Shown here in pieces: positions 44,023 to 52,915 of a stretch of 64,000 nucleotides of DNA (positions are counted from its first letter, which is position 1; the number at the start of each line of letters is the position of its first letter). Source of the stretch: an uncultured Lachnospiraceae bacterium (GTDB lineage Bacteria; Bacillota; Clostridia; Lachnospirales; Lachnospiraceae); assembly GCA_948470335.1 (NCBI GenBank), contig CAOKOL010000012.1:16656-80655 (forward strand), written 5' to 3'. The notes under the pieces are model-generated. The model ran no database searches and was not told the origin of the DNA. It was given only the letters and a program-made list of their open reading frames with translations. A program made the position numbers and the translations under genes.

Positions 44023-44886
44023 ATGGATTACAGTGCAATGATTCAGAACAGAAAGTCGGTCAGAGGCTTTTTGGATAAAAAAGTCTCCGCGGTTACATTA
44101 GCGGAGGTTGAGGCATATTATCAGAAGGAATGCCAGCGCCTGGTGCCTTCACTGGAAACGGAGCTGCGTATTTTCGGCAGTGAGGCCAGAGAGGCCCTGG
44201 AGGGTTCGGCCGGTTATGAGAATTTCCTGATCGGCGCTCCGCAGTATCTGGTTCTTCTTTCTGCCGAAGGCGAATATGCGGAAGAGAATGCCGGATTTAT
44301 GATGGAGGATATAATTTTAAAACTGACGGAAATGGATCTCGGAAGCTGCTGGGTTACATTTGCCGATGCGGATAAGGTGAAGGAAGCCCTTAAGATCGAT
44401 TCTTCCATGAAAGTCGCGGCTATCGCAGCATTTGGTTATGCCAAAAAGCAGGCAAAGCGCCTGCGTCTGAATATTCTCAGCATGTCCAATGTGGATATAC
44501 AGGCAAAGCGTCATTATTATGATCCCAAAGTTGGCATTGACGATATGGTGTTTATGAATGAATGGGGCAACAGCGACGGAGTGGATGATCAGATCGGTTT
44601 TTACGATGACATGCTCTGGGAAGCATTTTACGCGGCAACCCTTACTCCCAGCTACCTGAACAGACAGCCCTATGGGTTTGTCATCCGCGATCACAGGATT
44701 TTCCTCGTACGGAAGCCTGATGATTATACGGATGAGGTAAGCGCGAAGCTTGGGCTTGGCATCGTCATGCTGCATTTTTCCGGCGCCGCTTCCAAGTGGT
44801 CCGGCAAGATGAAATGGGAATTAGGCCAGGCGGGGGAGCTCTCTCTTCCGGAAGGCTATACCGTGGCTGCGGCCTGCAATCTGTAA
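44023..44886 (+). CDS. Nitroreductase-family protein
   Basis: Flavoprotein of 287 aa of the putative TM-nitroreductase group: N-terminal IQNRKSVRGFLDKKVS, middle LKLTEMDLGSCWVTF, and a second half repeating the fold with AATLTPSYLNRQPYGFVI. Such proteins bind FMN and use NAD(P)H; no physiological substrate can be inferred. It starts 117 bases after rnfB with TTAGGAGG and ends at a strong terminator, so it may be the last cistron of the rnf transcript or its own unit. Confidence 0.85.
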   Translation: MDYSAMIQNRKSVRGFLDKKVSAVTLAEVEAYYQKECQRLVPSLETELRIFGSEAREALEGSAGYENFLIGAPQYLVLLSAEGEYAEENAGFMMEDIILKLTEMDLGSCWVTFADADKVKEALKIDSSMKVAAIAAFGYAKKQAKRLRLNILSMSNVDIQAKRHYYDPKVGIDDMVFMNEWGNSDGVDDQIGFYDDMLWEAFYAATLTPSYLNRQPYGFVIRDHRIFLVRKPDDYTDEVSAKLGLGIVMLHFSGAASKWSGKMKWELGQAGELSLPEGYTVAAACNL

Positions 44887-44904
44887 ACGGTCGATTCGGA
44901 AAAA

Positions 44905-44935
44905 AATGACAGGCCATGTGGCCTGTCATTTTTTT
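44905..44935 (+). terminator. Intrinsic terminator after the nitroreductase gene
   Basis: AATGACAGGCC and GGCCTGTCATT form an 11-bp stem around ATGT, followed by a T-run. An A-run on the other side makes it usable in both directions. Confidence 0.92.
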
Positions 44936-45124
44936 GAAAAAGAGGGTTAAAAGGAATAAGGCTAAATCCTGCAAAGAGGTCCCATCCTTTTCTTTTATGT
45001 AAAGAAATTGAATGGCTGTTTTGTGTAATACAACCGGTATTTCACTGACCTCGGCAGGATGCCCGTTTATATGATATCAATCGTATGAAGAAGAAGCTTG
45101 CCAATCATCTTCCCATACCGGTAC

Positions 45125-45150
45125 AAAAAAAGCAGCTATACGGCTGCCCC
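45125..45150 (-). terminator. Intrinsic terminator of the orphan riboswitch transcript
   Basis: On the minus strand GCAGC, loop CGTATA, GCTGC, then seven T (plus coordinates 45147 down to 45125). It lies about 150 bases after the cobalamin aptamer and before any possible gene. Confidence 0.85.
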
Positions 45151-45159
45151 AGTACCAGA

Positions 45160-45265
45160 TTGATATACCATCAATAGACTGTGCCCTATACACCGTAGGT
45201 CATATCCGTCGGCGAAATCCTCTGCTACAGAGTATTTCACCCCCGCGACAGCCGCCGAATGTCCA
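45160..45265 (-). ncRNA. Downstream part of the riboswitch transcript, non-coding
   Basis: Between aptamer and terminator the minus strand folds into further hairpins: CCATG-TTTA-CATGG near 45271, and a long one in which GGTGAAAT-CTCTG pairs with CAGAG-ATTTCGCC near 45208-45241. The only frames are a 24-codon one without ribosome binding site and a longer one that begins inside the aptamer. The best reading is an RNA of about 340 nt released or truncated according to B12. Confidence 0.5.
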
Positions 45266-45297
45266 TGTAAACATGGCCGCTTGGCTCGTTGTCCGCG

Positions 45298-45446
45298 AAA
45301 ATCAAGCAGGTCTCCTGACTTAAGTTCACCGCCCGGCGCGCCTTCCCAAAATCTCAGTGGCATCTGCGCAGGCTCCCTATTACAGTGACGGGATCGTTTC
45401 GGAATCTCACCGAATTCCCTTTTCATCTCTGCCGAGAACTTGATTT
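45298..45446 (-). promoter_or_regulatory. Cobalamin riboswitch aptamer, minus strand
   Basis: Read on the minus strand, P1 is AAATCAAG (45446-45439) pairing with CTTGATTT (45305-45298). Between them are GGGAATTCGGTG, the conserved ACTGTAA-type core (CCGTCACTGTAATAGGG), GATGCCACTGAG, and the B12 box AAGTCAGGAGACCTGCTTG. Order and sequences match the cobalamin (AdoCbl-type) riboswitch. It lies between its own promoter and its own terminator. No gene follows on this strand: the next coding region downstream in that direction lies on the opposite strand. Confidence 0.93.
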
Positions 45447-45469
45447 GCTTTGTATTTATTTCTGTACAA

Positions 45470-45498
45470 AGGATAGCATAGGATCACCAGCATGTCAA
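45470..45498 (-). promoter_or_regulatory. Consensus promoter of the orphan riboswitch
   Basis: On the minus strand TTGACA (45498-45493), 17 bases, TATCCT (45475-45470). Transcription would start near 45463, about 17 nt before P1 of the aptamer. Confidence 0.82.
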
Positions 45499-46064
45499 CT
45501 CTTTTTTAATGAAATTTTGTTTAAAAATCCGGGCAAAAGATTGTAGCATATTTCATTAAAAAATTTGTTGAAAAAAATATAAAAATATGAGAGAATAAAT
45601 AAAGTTAGTTATTCTTTTAACATTTATCCGAAATGGCAGGCAGGAGTTCTGCCGCCCCGTGATTCCGCATCGGAAATGTACCGGATCAGAGATCTGTTTC
45701 GGCCGTATTTTTCCCAGGCATCGTATACTGACCGGAAAGCTTGCGGAGCCAGGTTTGCGGCGTTAAGAAACAGGTTATATTTTTCAGGCGGAGGCAATAA
45801 ATTTTATACTAATTTATGTATTAGTTTGCCTGCTTCTCTTGACTTAACTGCCAAATAATGATAAATTATAGATAATGAATAATTAACATATCTGCTGCTT
45901 CGGATTTCTTTGTAAGGATTAGCGGTTTTGAAATGGAAAACAGATGCATTTTAAGCAATCTTTACCAAAAAGCGAAGGAACCGGGGCATTTCCAATAGGG
46001 GCGTTTTTCGGGAAACAATCAGGAAAGACGCCGTGCAACCAATCTATAAAGAGGAGGTCCTGTT
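45499..46064. other. AT-rich region upstream of the CODH/ACS genes
   Basis: About 565 bases without a convincing gene. It probably holds the promoter and leader of the acs cluster. A 60-codon frame at 45676-45858 has no ribosome binding site and is not called. AAAGAGGAGG before 46065 is the ribosome binding site of the first acs-region gene. Confidence 0.5.
45839..45867 (+). promoter_or_regulatory. Candidate promoter of the CODH/ACS cluster
   Basis: TTGACT (45839-45844), 17 bases, TAAATT (45862-45867). The -35 is good and the -10 moderate. It would give a leader of roughly 190 nt before the first ATG. Confidence 0.4.
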
Positions 46065-46835
46065 ATGACGCATACGATTGCTGTTGCGGGCAAAGGCGGT
46101 ACCGGTAAGACCACCACATGCGGATTAATCATTGACTATCTGTGCAAGCAGAAAAAAGGTCCGATTCTGGCCGTGGACGCGGATGCAAATTCCAACCTGA
46201 ACGAAGTGCTGGGCGTGGAAGTACAGTTAACCCTGGGTGCCCTCAGGGAGGAAATCGCACAGGCGGAACTGAAAGTTGACAATCCGATTCCTTTGGGCAT
46301 GTCGAAAAAAGACTATACGGACTGGAAATTTAATTCCGCAATCGTGGAAGAAGACGACTATGACATGCTGGTGATGGGACGTTCTCCGGGACAGGGCTGT
46401 TATTGTTTTGTGAATGATCTGCTGAGAGCGCAGATCATGCAGTGTGCTCAGAACTACAAATATGTAGTTGTTGATAATGAAGCCGGTTTGGAGCATATCA
46501 GCAGAGGTACCTTGCCGAAAATGGATACGCTGCTTTTAGTCAGCGACTGTTCCAGGAGGGGTATTCAGGCAGTGGCAAGAGTGGATGAGATGGTGAAGGA
46601 GATGAACCTGAAGCCGTCCACCGTAAAATTGATCGTAAATCGTGCGCCTGACGGGAAACTAAACGAAGGCGTAATGGAAGAAATAGAGAAACACGGCCTT
46701 GATCTGGTGGGAGTGATTCCCCAGGACGAAACGATTTATGATTATGACTGCTTTGGCAAAGCTACATCAAAGGTGCCGGATGATAACCCGGTCAAGCTGG
46801 CTGTGCAGGAGATTATGAAGAAGCTGGGCTTCTGA
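46065..46835 (+). CDS. cooC: CooC/AcsF-type nickel-insertion ATPase (first copy)
   Basis: MinD-like ATPase of 256 aa that helps load nickel into CODH or ACS. Deviant Walker A GKGGTGKTT (about 8-16), switch AVDADANSNLNEVLG, the Cys-X-Cys of GQGCYCF expected to bind metal at the dimer interface, and VVDNEAGLEHISRG. It is first in the acs cluster, 59 bases before acsA. The cluster has a second, diverged copy at 48820; the two may serve the two nickel enzymes separately. Confidence 0.92.
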   Translation: MTHTIAVAGKGGTGKTTTCGLIIDYLCKQKKGPILAVDADANSNLNEVLGVEVQLTLGALREEIAQAELKVDNPIPLGMSKKDYTDWKFNSAIVEEDDYDMLVMGRSPGQGCYCFVNDLLRAQIMQCAQNYKYVVVDNEAGLEHISRGTLPKMDTLLLVSDCSRRGIQAVARVDEMVKEMNLKPSTVKLIVNRAPDGKLNEGVMEEIEKHGLDLVGVIPQDETIYDYDCFGKATSKVPDDNPVKLAVQEIMKKLGF

Positions 46836-46894
46836 CTGGTCGAATGCCGTATGTAACCCATTAACCCAAAGTAAAGAAGAAAAAGGAGTATTGA

Positions 46895-48790
46895 ATGGAA
46901 ACGAATGCATTACTTTACACACACGAAGAGTTAGAAGCCGAGTACGCGAAACTGCAGGAAGTGGCTGAGAAGAAAGGTGCCAGCACATGGCAGATGAGAG
47001 TAAAACAGCAGACACCTCACTGTAAGTTCGGTGAGCAGGGTATCTGCTGCCGTATCTGCTCCATGGGTCCCTGCCGTATCACTGCAAAAGCTCCCAGAGG
47101 TATCTGCGGATGTGATGCTCATGGTATCGTAGCAAGAAATTATCTGCGTTTCACCCTCGGCGGTACAGCCGCTCACTCTGACCACGGCCGTGAGATCTGC
47201 CACACCCTGCATGAAACTTCCGCTGACGGAAACTACAAGGTAAAAGATCCTGAGAAGCTGTTAAAGCTTGCGAAGGAATGGGAAGTGGAGACAGAAGGCA
47301 GAGATATCTATGATGTGGCTCATGACGTAGCTTACATCGGTCTTATGGAGTATGGTAAGCCTTTCGGTACTCAGAGATTCTTAAAGAGAGCGACGAAAGA
47401 AAGACAGGAGACATGGGAGAAAGCTGAGATCGCACCCCGCGCCATCGACCGTGAAGTTGCTACCGGTATGCATATGACTCATATGGGATGTTCCTCTCTT
47501 CCCGAAGCGCTGATCAGACAGGCTTTCCGTTCAGGACTGTCCGACGGATGGGGCGGTTCCATGATGGGTACCGAGTTCTCCGATATCTTATTCGGAACTC
47601 CCATGCCGATGGATACCGAGGCTAACCTTGGCTGTATCGACAAAGATTATGTAAATATCGTGGTTCATGGACATGATCCGTCTCTGTCTGAGATGATCGT
47701 TGAGTATTCTCAGGACAAAGAGATGGTTGAACTGGCAAAAGCCGCAGGCGCTAAGGGTATCAACATCGTAGGCGTTTGCTGTACCTCCAACGAAGTAGCT
47801 ATGCGTCATGGTATTCCTATGGCCGGTAACTTCTTACAGCAGGAAAACTGTGTGCTGACAGGCGCAATCGAAGCCGTAGTAGTAGACGTTCAGTGTATTT
47901 TCCCGGCATTAGGGCCGCTTAGCAAATGTTTCCATACCAAATTTATCACGACTTCCCTGATTGCACAGATGCCTGAGTCCAACTTCGTTCAGTTTAATGT
48001 AGAGAACGCAGGCGAGAACGCAAAGGCAATCGTAAAAGAAGCCGTTGAGAACTTCAAGAACAGAGATCAGGAATCCGTATACATTCCTCAGTTGAAGAAG
48101 AAAGCAACCGTTGGTTATTCCTGCGAAGGTATTGTCAGCCGTCTGGATACCGTTACCAATTCTCAGGTAGACGTAACCGGCACATGGCAGCCTCTGGTTG
48201 ACTGTATTACTTCCGGCGTACTTCGTGGCGCAGTTGCTATGGTAGGCTGCAATAACCCTAAGGTTCGTGCTGACTACGCTCACGTAGAGCTGATGAAGAA
48301 GCTGCTTAAGAACGACATTATTCTGGTTCTGTCCGGATGTTCCGCACAGGCTGCCGCTAAGGCCGGTCTGATGTGCAAGGAAGCAAAAGAGCTCTGCGGC
48401 GACGGCTTGAAGAGAGTTTGTGAGCTGGCAGACATTCCTCCCGTATTACATATGGGTTCCTGCGTTGATATCAGCCGTATGATGCTGCTGGTAAACGAAG
48501 TTGCAAAACAGTGGGGCATTGATGTTCCTCAGCTGCCCGTTGTTGGCTGTGCTCCTGAGTGGATGTCCGAGAAGGCCGTATCCATCGGTAACTATGTAGT
48601 ATCTACCGGTATCGATACTTTCTTAGGCGTTATCCCTTACACCGAAGGTTCCGATGTGGTAACCGATCTGCTGACAAACGGCGTTAAGGATTGGGTAGGC
48701 GCTTCCTTCACATTCGAAACCGATATCGAGAAACTGGGCGATGCCATGATCGAGACAATCGAAGCTAAGAGAACTGCACTGGGAATCTAA
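46895..48790 (+). CDS. acsA: Carbon monoxide dehydrogenase catalytic subunit
   Basis: Ni-Fe-S CODH of 631 aa, which reduces CO2 to CO for acetyl-CoA synthesis. The N terminus has the D/B-cluster Cys sets (CKFGEQGICCRICSMGPC followed by GICGCDAHG). Ligands of the NiFe4S4 C-cluster are in the body (HMTHMGCSS, GVCCTSNEV, VGYSCEGI, MVGCNNPK, VLSGCSAQAAAKAG, HMGSCVDISRM). Length is typical of the acetogen CODH (AcsA/CooS). Codon use shifts here toward AGA, GGT, GTA and CTG, unlike most genes to the left and suggestive of high expression. Confidence 0.97.
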   Translation: METNALLYTHEELEAEYAKLQEVAEKKGASTWQMRVKQQTPHCKFGEQGICCRICSMGPCRITAKAPRGICGCDAHGIVARNYLRFTLGGTAAHSDHGREICHTLHETSADGNYKVKDPEKLLKLAKEWEVETEGRDIYDVAHDVAYIGLMEYGKPFGTQRFLKRATKERQETWEKAEIAPRAIDREVATGMHMTHMGCSSLPEALIRQAFRSGLSDGWGGSMMGTEFSDILFGTPMPMDTEANLGCIDKDYVNIVVHGHDPSLSEMIVEYSQDKEMVELAKAAGAKGINIVGVCCTSNEVAMRHGIPMAGNFLQQENCVLTGAIEAVVVDVQCIFPALGPLSKCFHTKFITTSLIAQMPESNFVQFNVENAGENAKAIVKEAVENFKNRDQESVYIPQLKKKATVGYSCEGIVSRLDTVTNSQVDVTGTWQPLVDCITSGVLRGAVAMVGCNNPKVRADYAHVELMKKLLKNDIILVLSGCSAQAAAKAGLMCKEAKELCGDGLKRVCELADIPPVLHMGSCVDISRMMLLVNEVAKQWGIDVPQLPVVGCAPEWMSEKAVSIGNYVVSTGIDTFLGVIPYTEGSDVVTDLLTNGVKDWVGASFTFETDIEKLGDAMIETIEAKRTALGI

Positions 48791-48819
48791 TATATTATTA
48801 GAAACAGAGGTACTGTATC

Positions 48820-49581
48820 ATGAAAATTGCGGTAACTGGAAAAGGCGGCGTGGGTAAGACAACATTTTCCTCAATTTTAGCCAGGCTTTATGCCGAGGAA
48901 GGAAAGAGTGTGCTGGCTGCGGACGTAGATCCGGATGCGAATCTGGGCCTGGCCCTTGGATTTACGGAAGAAGAAGTGGAGGCCATCACTCCGATCTCCG
49001 AGATGAAAAATCTGGTGCAGGAGCGTACGAACGCATCTCCCGACGGGCGGTTCTTTAAGATTAATCCGAAGGTGGATGATATTCCGGATAAATATGCAAA
49101 GACATGCAACGGCGTGAAGCTTCTGGTGCTGGGTACGGTGGATACCGCCGGCGCAGGCTGTGTGTGTCCGGAGCATGTGATTCTCAAACGTCTGATTTCT
49201 CATCTGGTGCTTCACAGCGATGATGTGGTAATCATGGATATGGAAGCCGGCCTGGAACATCTGGGACGGGGAACCGCTCAGGATATGGAGCAGTTTGTGG
49301 TTGTCATTGAGCCGGGAGCCAGGAGCATTCAGACATACAAGAACGTGAAGCGTCTTGCCACGCAGCTTGGCATCAAGCATGTCAGAGTGGTTGCGAACAA
49401 GGTGCGGAATGAGGAAGATGAGGCATATATTCGGGAACGTATTCCTGAGGAGGATCTGCTGGGCTTTATGCACTACAACCAGGACGTGATCGACGCTGAC
49501 CGTCAGGGCAGAGCGCCTTATGATTTCAGTGAAACCGCGATTAACGAGGTACGTGCCATCAAGGAACGTCTTGAAAAATAA
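48820..49581 (+). CDS. cooC: CooC-type nickel-insertion ATPase (second copy)
   Basis: MinD-like ATPase of 253 aa: GKGGVGKTTFSSILARLYAE, AADVDPDANLGLALGF, the Cys-X-Cys in GAGCVCPEH and IMDMEAGLEHLGRGT. It lies between acsA and acsB, the usual place of cooC/acsF in acetogens. It differs clearly from the first copy, so the pair is not a recent duplication. Confidence 0.93.
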   Translation: MKIAVTGKGGVGKTTFSSILARLYAEEGKSVLAADVDPDANLGLALGFTEEEVEAITPISEMKNLVQERTNASPDGRFFKINPKVDDIPDKYAKTCNGVKLLVLGTVDTAGAGCVCPEHVILKRLISHLVLHSDDVVIMDMEAGLEHLGRGTAQDMEQFVVVIEPGARSIQTYKNVKRLATQLGIKHVRVVANKVRNEEDEAYIRERIPEEDLLGFMHYNQDVIDADRQGRAPYDFSETAINEVRAIKERLEK

Positions 49582-49587
49582 TACGAA

Positions 49588-49613
49588 CCATCCGGCGGTG
49601 CAAAGCCGGATGG
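49588..49613 (+). other. Intercistronic hairpin, cooC-acsB
   Basis: CCATCCGGC (49588-49596), loop GGTGCAAA, GCCGGATGG (49605-49613). Nine perfect pairs, no T-run, between the two cistrons. Confidence 0.65.
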
Positions 49614-49650
49614 CGGAAATAAATCCGAAGAATAAGTTGGAGGTAAAATC

Positions 49651-51789
49651 GTGACATTAATTAGTAGAGTATTCAGCGGTGCTGATCAGTGGTATGAGCA
49701 GGCAACGAAAAGCGTAGAGGACGCAATCGCAAAATATGGCGCAGAACAGGCAGTGTCACTTCCCGATACGGCATACAGCTTACCTTGTATTTATGCTATG
49801 CTGGGCCTGAAGGTTGGCACACTGGCTGAATTAAAGGCGGTTCTGGAAGGCCAGATCAAAGATCTGATGACCAGACAGCCCCGTGTAAAGGATGTTTTCA
49901 CATCAGGTATCGGCGCAGCTCTTTGCTGTGAAGTAATCGAAACTTGCAAGTATATCGAAGGAAAGCCTTACGAAGAACCCATTCACGGACATCTGTCTGA
50001 TGCCGAGATCCGTGAGATCGGTCTTCCTCTGGTAGTTGATGATATCCCGGGTGTAGCTGTTATCATCGGCGGCGCTCCTTCCGCAGAAGAAGCCAAGACT
50101 CTGGTAAAAGGATACCAGGGCAAAGGTATCATGGTATTCATGGTAGGCGATATCATCGATCAGTGTATCGCTCAGGAAGTAGCCATGAACTTCAAGATCC
50201 GTATTATCCCTTGTGGATACGATCTGTCTTCCGTAATCCATGTAGTATCTGTTGCATTGAGAGCAGCCCTGATCTTCGGCGCAATCGAGCCCGGTGACTG
50301 GGACGGAATGTGGCAGTACACGATGAAGCGCGTACATGCATTCGTAAACGCTTTCGAGCCTGTTGATGATCAGACCGTAGCCTGCGGTGCCGGCGCAATC
50401 CAGTTAGGCTTCCCTGTAATCACCAACCAGGAAGACAACATCTGGAATATTCCGAAGTCCCTGATTATCCAGAAAGATACGACGAAATTCGATCCTACCT
50501 CTCTGGAAGCAAGAGACATCAAGATCAAATTCGTTCAGATGGATATTCCCGTATCCTTCGCCGCTGCATTCGAGGGTGAAATCATCCGTAGAAAAGAAAT
50601 GCAGATTGAGTTTGACGGTTCCGATCCGAACCAGAACGGTTTCGAGTTGGTTCGTACCCTGCCTATGGCTGAGGTAGAGGATCACAAGATTGAGCTGGTA
50701 GGACCTGACTTTGATGAGATGGAAGTTGGCAGCAAGCAGTCTATCTGCTACGTAGTAGAGGTTGCCGGCAAGAACATGCAGAGTGACTTTGAGCCCGTGT
50801 TCGAGCGTAAATTCCATAACTTCATCAACTGTCTGGAAGGTATCATGCATACCGGACAGCGTGACCTGATCCGTATCCGTGTGAGCAAGACTGCTTTCGA
50901 AGCAGGCTTCCGTGCAAAACACATCGGTGAAGTATTATATGCTAAGGTTAAGAGCGAGTACGCTTCAGTAGTAGATAAATGCCAGGTGAAGATCATCACC
51001 GATCATGATCTGGTAGAGCAGCACAGAAAAGACTGGGCACAGGCAGCTTATGACAAGCGTGACGAGAGACTTCTGTCCCTGACTGACGAGAGCGTAGATG
51101 TATACTACACCTGTACTCTTTGCCAGGCTTTCTCTCCTTCCCACGTATGCGTGGTTACTCCCGAAAGACTTGGTCTGTGCGGTGCCGTTTCATGGCTGGA
51201 TGCAAAGGCTACCAACGAGCTGGAGCCCACCGGAGCCTGCCAGATCATTGAGAAGAAAGGCGTAATCGATGAGAAGCTGGGCGCTTACGAAACCGTAAAC
51301 GAAGCAGTAAACAAGTACTCCAGAGGTGCTCTGGAAAGAGTTACGCTGTACTCCATCATGGAAGATCCCATGACCAGCTGCGGTTGCTTCGAGTGTATCT
51401 GTGGTATCGAGCCTATGTCCAACGGCGTAGTAATCGTAAACAGAGAGCATGTAGGCGTTACCCCTCTGGGTATGACGTTCGCAGATCTGGCTTCCATGAC
51501 AGGCGGCGGTGTTCAGACTCCTGGTTTCATGGGCCATGGCAAGAGCTTCATCGGTTCCAAGAAGTTCATGGCTGCCGAAGGCGGTATCGAAAGAATCGTA
51601 TGGCTGCCCAAGGCACTGAAGGAGCAGGTAGCTGATAAGCTGAATGCATCCGCAAAAGAGCTGTACGGCGTAGACAATTTCGCTGACATGATCGCTGACG
51701 AGACCGTTTGCGAGGAAGATCCTGAAGCATTGTTCGCGTTCTTAACAGAAAAAGGTCATCCTGTACTGAACCTTGAGCCGCTTATGTAA
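49651..51789 (+). CDS. acsB: Acetyl-CoA synthase (CO-methylating), ACS
   Basis: ACS alpha subunit of 712 aa, joining CO from CODH, a methyl group from the corrinoid protein and CoA. The C-terminal part carries the A-cluster: CTLCQAFSPSHVC, then the CGCFECICG motif whose Cys hold the proximal/distal nickel site, and GGGVQTPGFMGHGKSFIGSK. The N-terminal CODH-contact domain is present and full length. The start is a GTG with TTGGAGG upstream. Confidence 0.97.
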   Translation: MTLISRVFSGADQWYEQATKSVEDAIAKYGAEQAVSLPDTAYSLPCIYAMLGLKVGTLAELKAVLEGQIKDLMTRQPRVKDVFTSGIGAALCCEVIETCKYIEGKPYEEPIHGHLSDAEIREIGLPLVVDDIPGVAVIIGGAPSAEEAKTLVKGYQGKGIMVFMVGDIIDQCIAQEVAMNFKIRIIPCGYDLSSVIHVVSVALRAALIFGAIEPGDWDGMWQYTMKRVHAFVNAFEPVDDQTVACGAGAIQLGFPVITNQEDNIWNIPKSLIIQKDTTKFDPTSLEARDIKIKFVQMDIPVSFAAAFEGEIIRRKEMQIEFDGSDPNQNGFELVRTLPMAEVEDHKIELVGPDFDEMEVGSKQSICYVVEVAGKNMQSDFEPVFERKFHNFINCLEGIMHTGQRDLIRIRVSKTAFEAGFRAKHIGEVLYAKVKSEYASVVDKCQVKIITDHDLVEQHRKDWAQAAYDKRDERLLSLTDESVDVYYTCTLCQAFSPSHVCVVTPERLGLCGAVSWLDAKATNELEPTGACQIIEKKGVIDEKLGAYETVNEAVNKYSRGALERVTLYSIMEDPMTSCGCFECICGIEPMSNGVVIVNREHVGVTPLGMTFADLASMTGGGVQTPGFMGHGKSFIGSKKFMAAEGGIERIVWLPKALKEQVADKLNASAKELYGVDNFADMIADETVCEEDPEALFAFLTEKGHPVLNLEPLM

Positions 51790-51880
51790 GAAAAAGGCAG
51801 GCCGGGCATACGGAGTATGACATGGCATAGCTGAAAGATACATAAGTAACCTGAGGTGAAAAAAAGGTTAAATTAATAAC

Positions 51881-51918
51881 ATCTGCTGGCGGAGGAGTCA
51901 CATCCTCCGTGAGCAGAT
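51881..51918 (+). other. Intercistronic hairpin, acsB-acsD
   Basis: ATCTGCT (51881-51887) pairs with AGCAGAT (51912-51918), and inside it GGAGGA (51891-51896) pairs with TCCTCC (51903-51908), with a small internal loop. No T-run; an AAGGAGG ribosome binding site for acsD follows. Confidence 0.65.
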
Positions 51919-51946
51919 AAATATATGAAAAGGAGGCAAATGAGGA

Positions 51947-52888
51947 ATGCCGTTTAAATTAACACCACAACCTTTCAAAGCCGCAATCAAAGAAGTTGAA
52001 GTTGGATGCGGCGCAAAAGCCATCAAACTGGGAGGAGAGAAGACTTTTCCTTTCTATTCATTCGATGCTGAGATGCCCAACGCTCCTAAGGTAGGCGTGG
52101 AAATCTCTGACTTGGGTTTTGAAAATGAAGTAGCTGGTATCAAAGACTTTTATGGGGATGTTACCAATGTTGTTGAAATGGCAAAGAAAGCAGCAGCTAT
52201 GGAAGGTGCTGATTTTGTCGTTTTAAGATTGGAGAGCGCAGATCCCAACGGCGTAAACAAGTCTGTTGACGAGTGCGCAGAGCTGGCAAAAGCTGTTGCC
52301 GACGCAATTGATGCTCCTCTGGCAATCATGGGCTGCAAGAATGACGAAAAAGATGGAGAACTGCTTGTAAAGGTTTCCGAAGTACTGGAAGGCAAGAACG
52401 CTATGATCCTGTCCGCCAAGGAAGCAAACTACAAGACCATCGGTGCGTCCGCAGGCATGGCATACGGCCAGAAGGTTGGCGCAGAGTCTGCAGTAGATAT
52501 CAACCTGGCAAAACAGCTGAACGTATTACTGACTCAGCTGGGCGTTAAGGGTGAGACCGTTGTTATGAACCTTGGTACTGCCGCTGCAGGTTATGGCTAT
52601 GAGTATGTTGCTTCTACTCTGGACAGAACCAAAGCTGCTGCTCTGGGTCAGAACGACGACATGCTGCAGATGCCTATCATTACTCCGATTTCCACTGAGA
52701 CCTACGGCGTAAAAGAAGCCATCGCTTCTGAAGATGATATGCCTGAATGGGGCAGCCAGGAAACAAGAGCAATCGATATGGAAGTTGTAACAGCAGCTGC
52801 TTGTCTTGCATCAGGATCTAATGCTGTAATCCTCAGACATCCTGCATCCGTTGCAACTGTATCAACGATGATTAAAGAATTGATGTAA
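51947..52888 (+). CDS. acsD: Corrinoid iron-sulfur protein small subunit
   Basis: CFeSP small subunit of 313 aa, a TIM-barrel protein forming a heterodimer with AcsC to carry the methyl group on cobalamin. Typical N-terminal strand KAAIKEVEVGCGAKAIKLGG, middle FVVLRLESADPNG, C-terminal ETRAIDMEVVTAAACLASG. It lies in the acs cluster immediately before acsC (27 bases). Confidence 0.96.
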   Translation: MPFKLTPQPFKAAIKEVEVGCGAKAIKLGGEKTFPFYSFDAEMPNAPKVGVEISDLGFENEVAGIKDFYGDVTNVVEMAKKAAAMEGADFVVLRLESADPNGVNKSVDECAELAKAVADAIDAPLAIMGCKNDEKDGELLVKVSEVLEGKNAMILSAKEANYKTIGASAGMAYGQKVGAESAVDINLAKQLNVLLTQLGVKGETVVMNLGTAAAGYGYEYVASTLDRTKAAALGQNDDMLQMPIITPISTETYGVKEAIASEDDMPEWGSQETRAIDMEVVTAAACLASGSNAVILRHPASVATVSTMIKELM

Positions 52889-52915
52889 TTGAATACGGAA
52901 GGAGATTAAAAGATT

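Noticed and set aside
44936..45124. A gene controlled by the orphan riboswitch
   Set aside because: On the minus strand only a 13-codon frame with no homology is present before the bidirectional terminator of the nitroreductase gene.
45136..45426. Minus-strand frame of 96 codons through the riboswitch
   Set aside because: It begins inside the cobalamin aptamer, has no ribosome binding site, and its stop lies in the terminator stem. The RNA structures explain the sequence better.
45676..45858. 60-codon frame upstream of the acs genes
   Set aside because: No ribosome binding site, no recognisable features, and it covers the best candidate promoter region.
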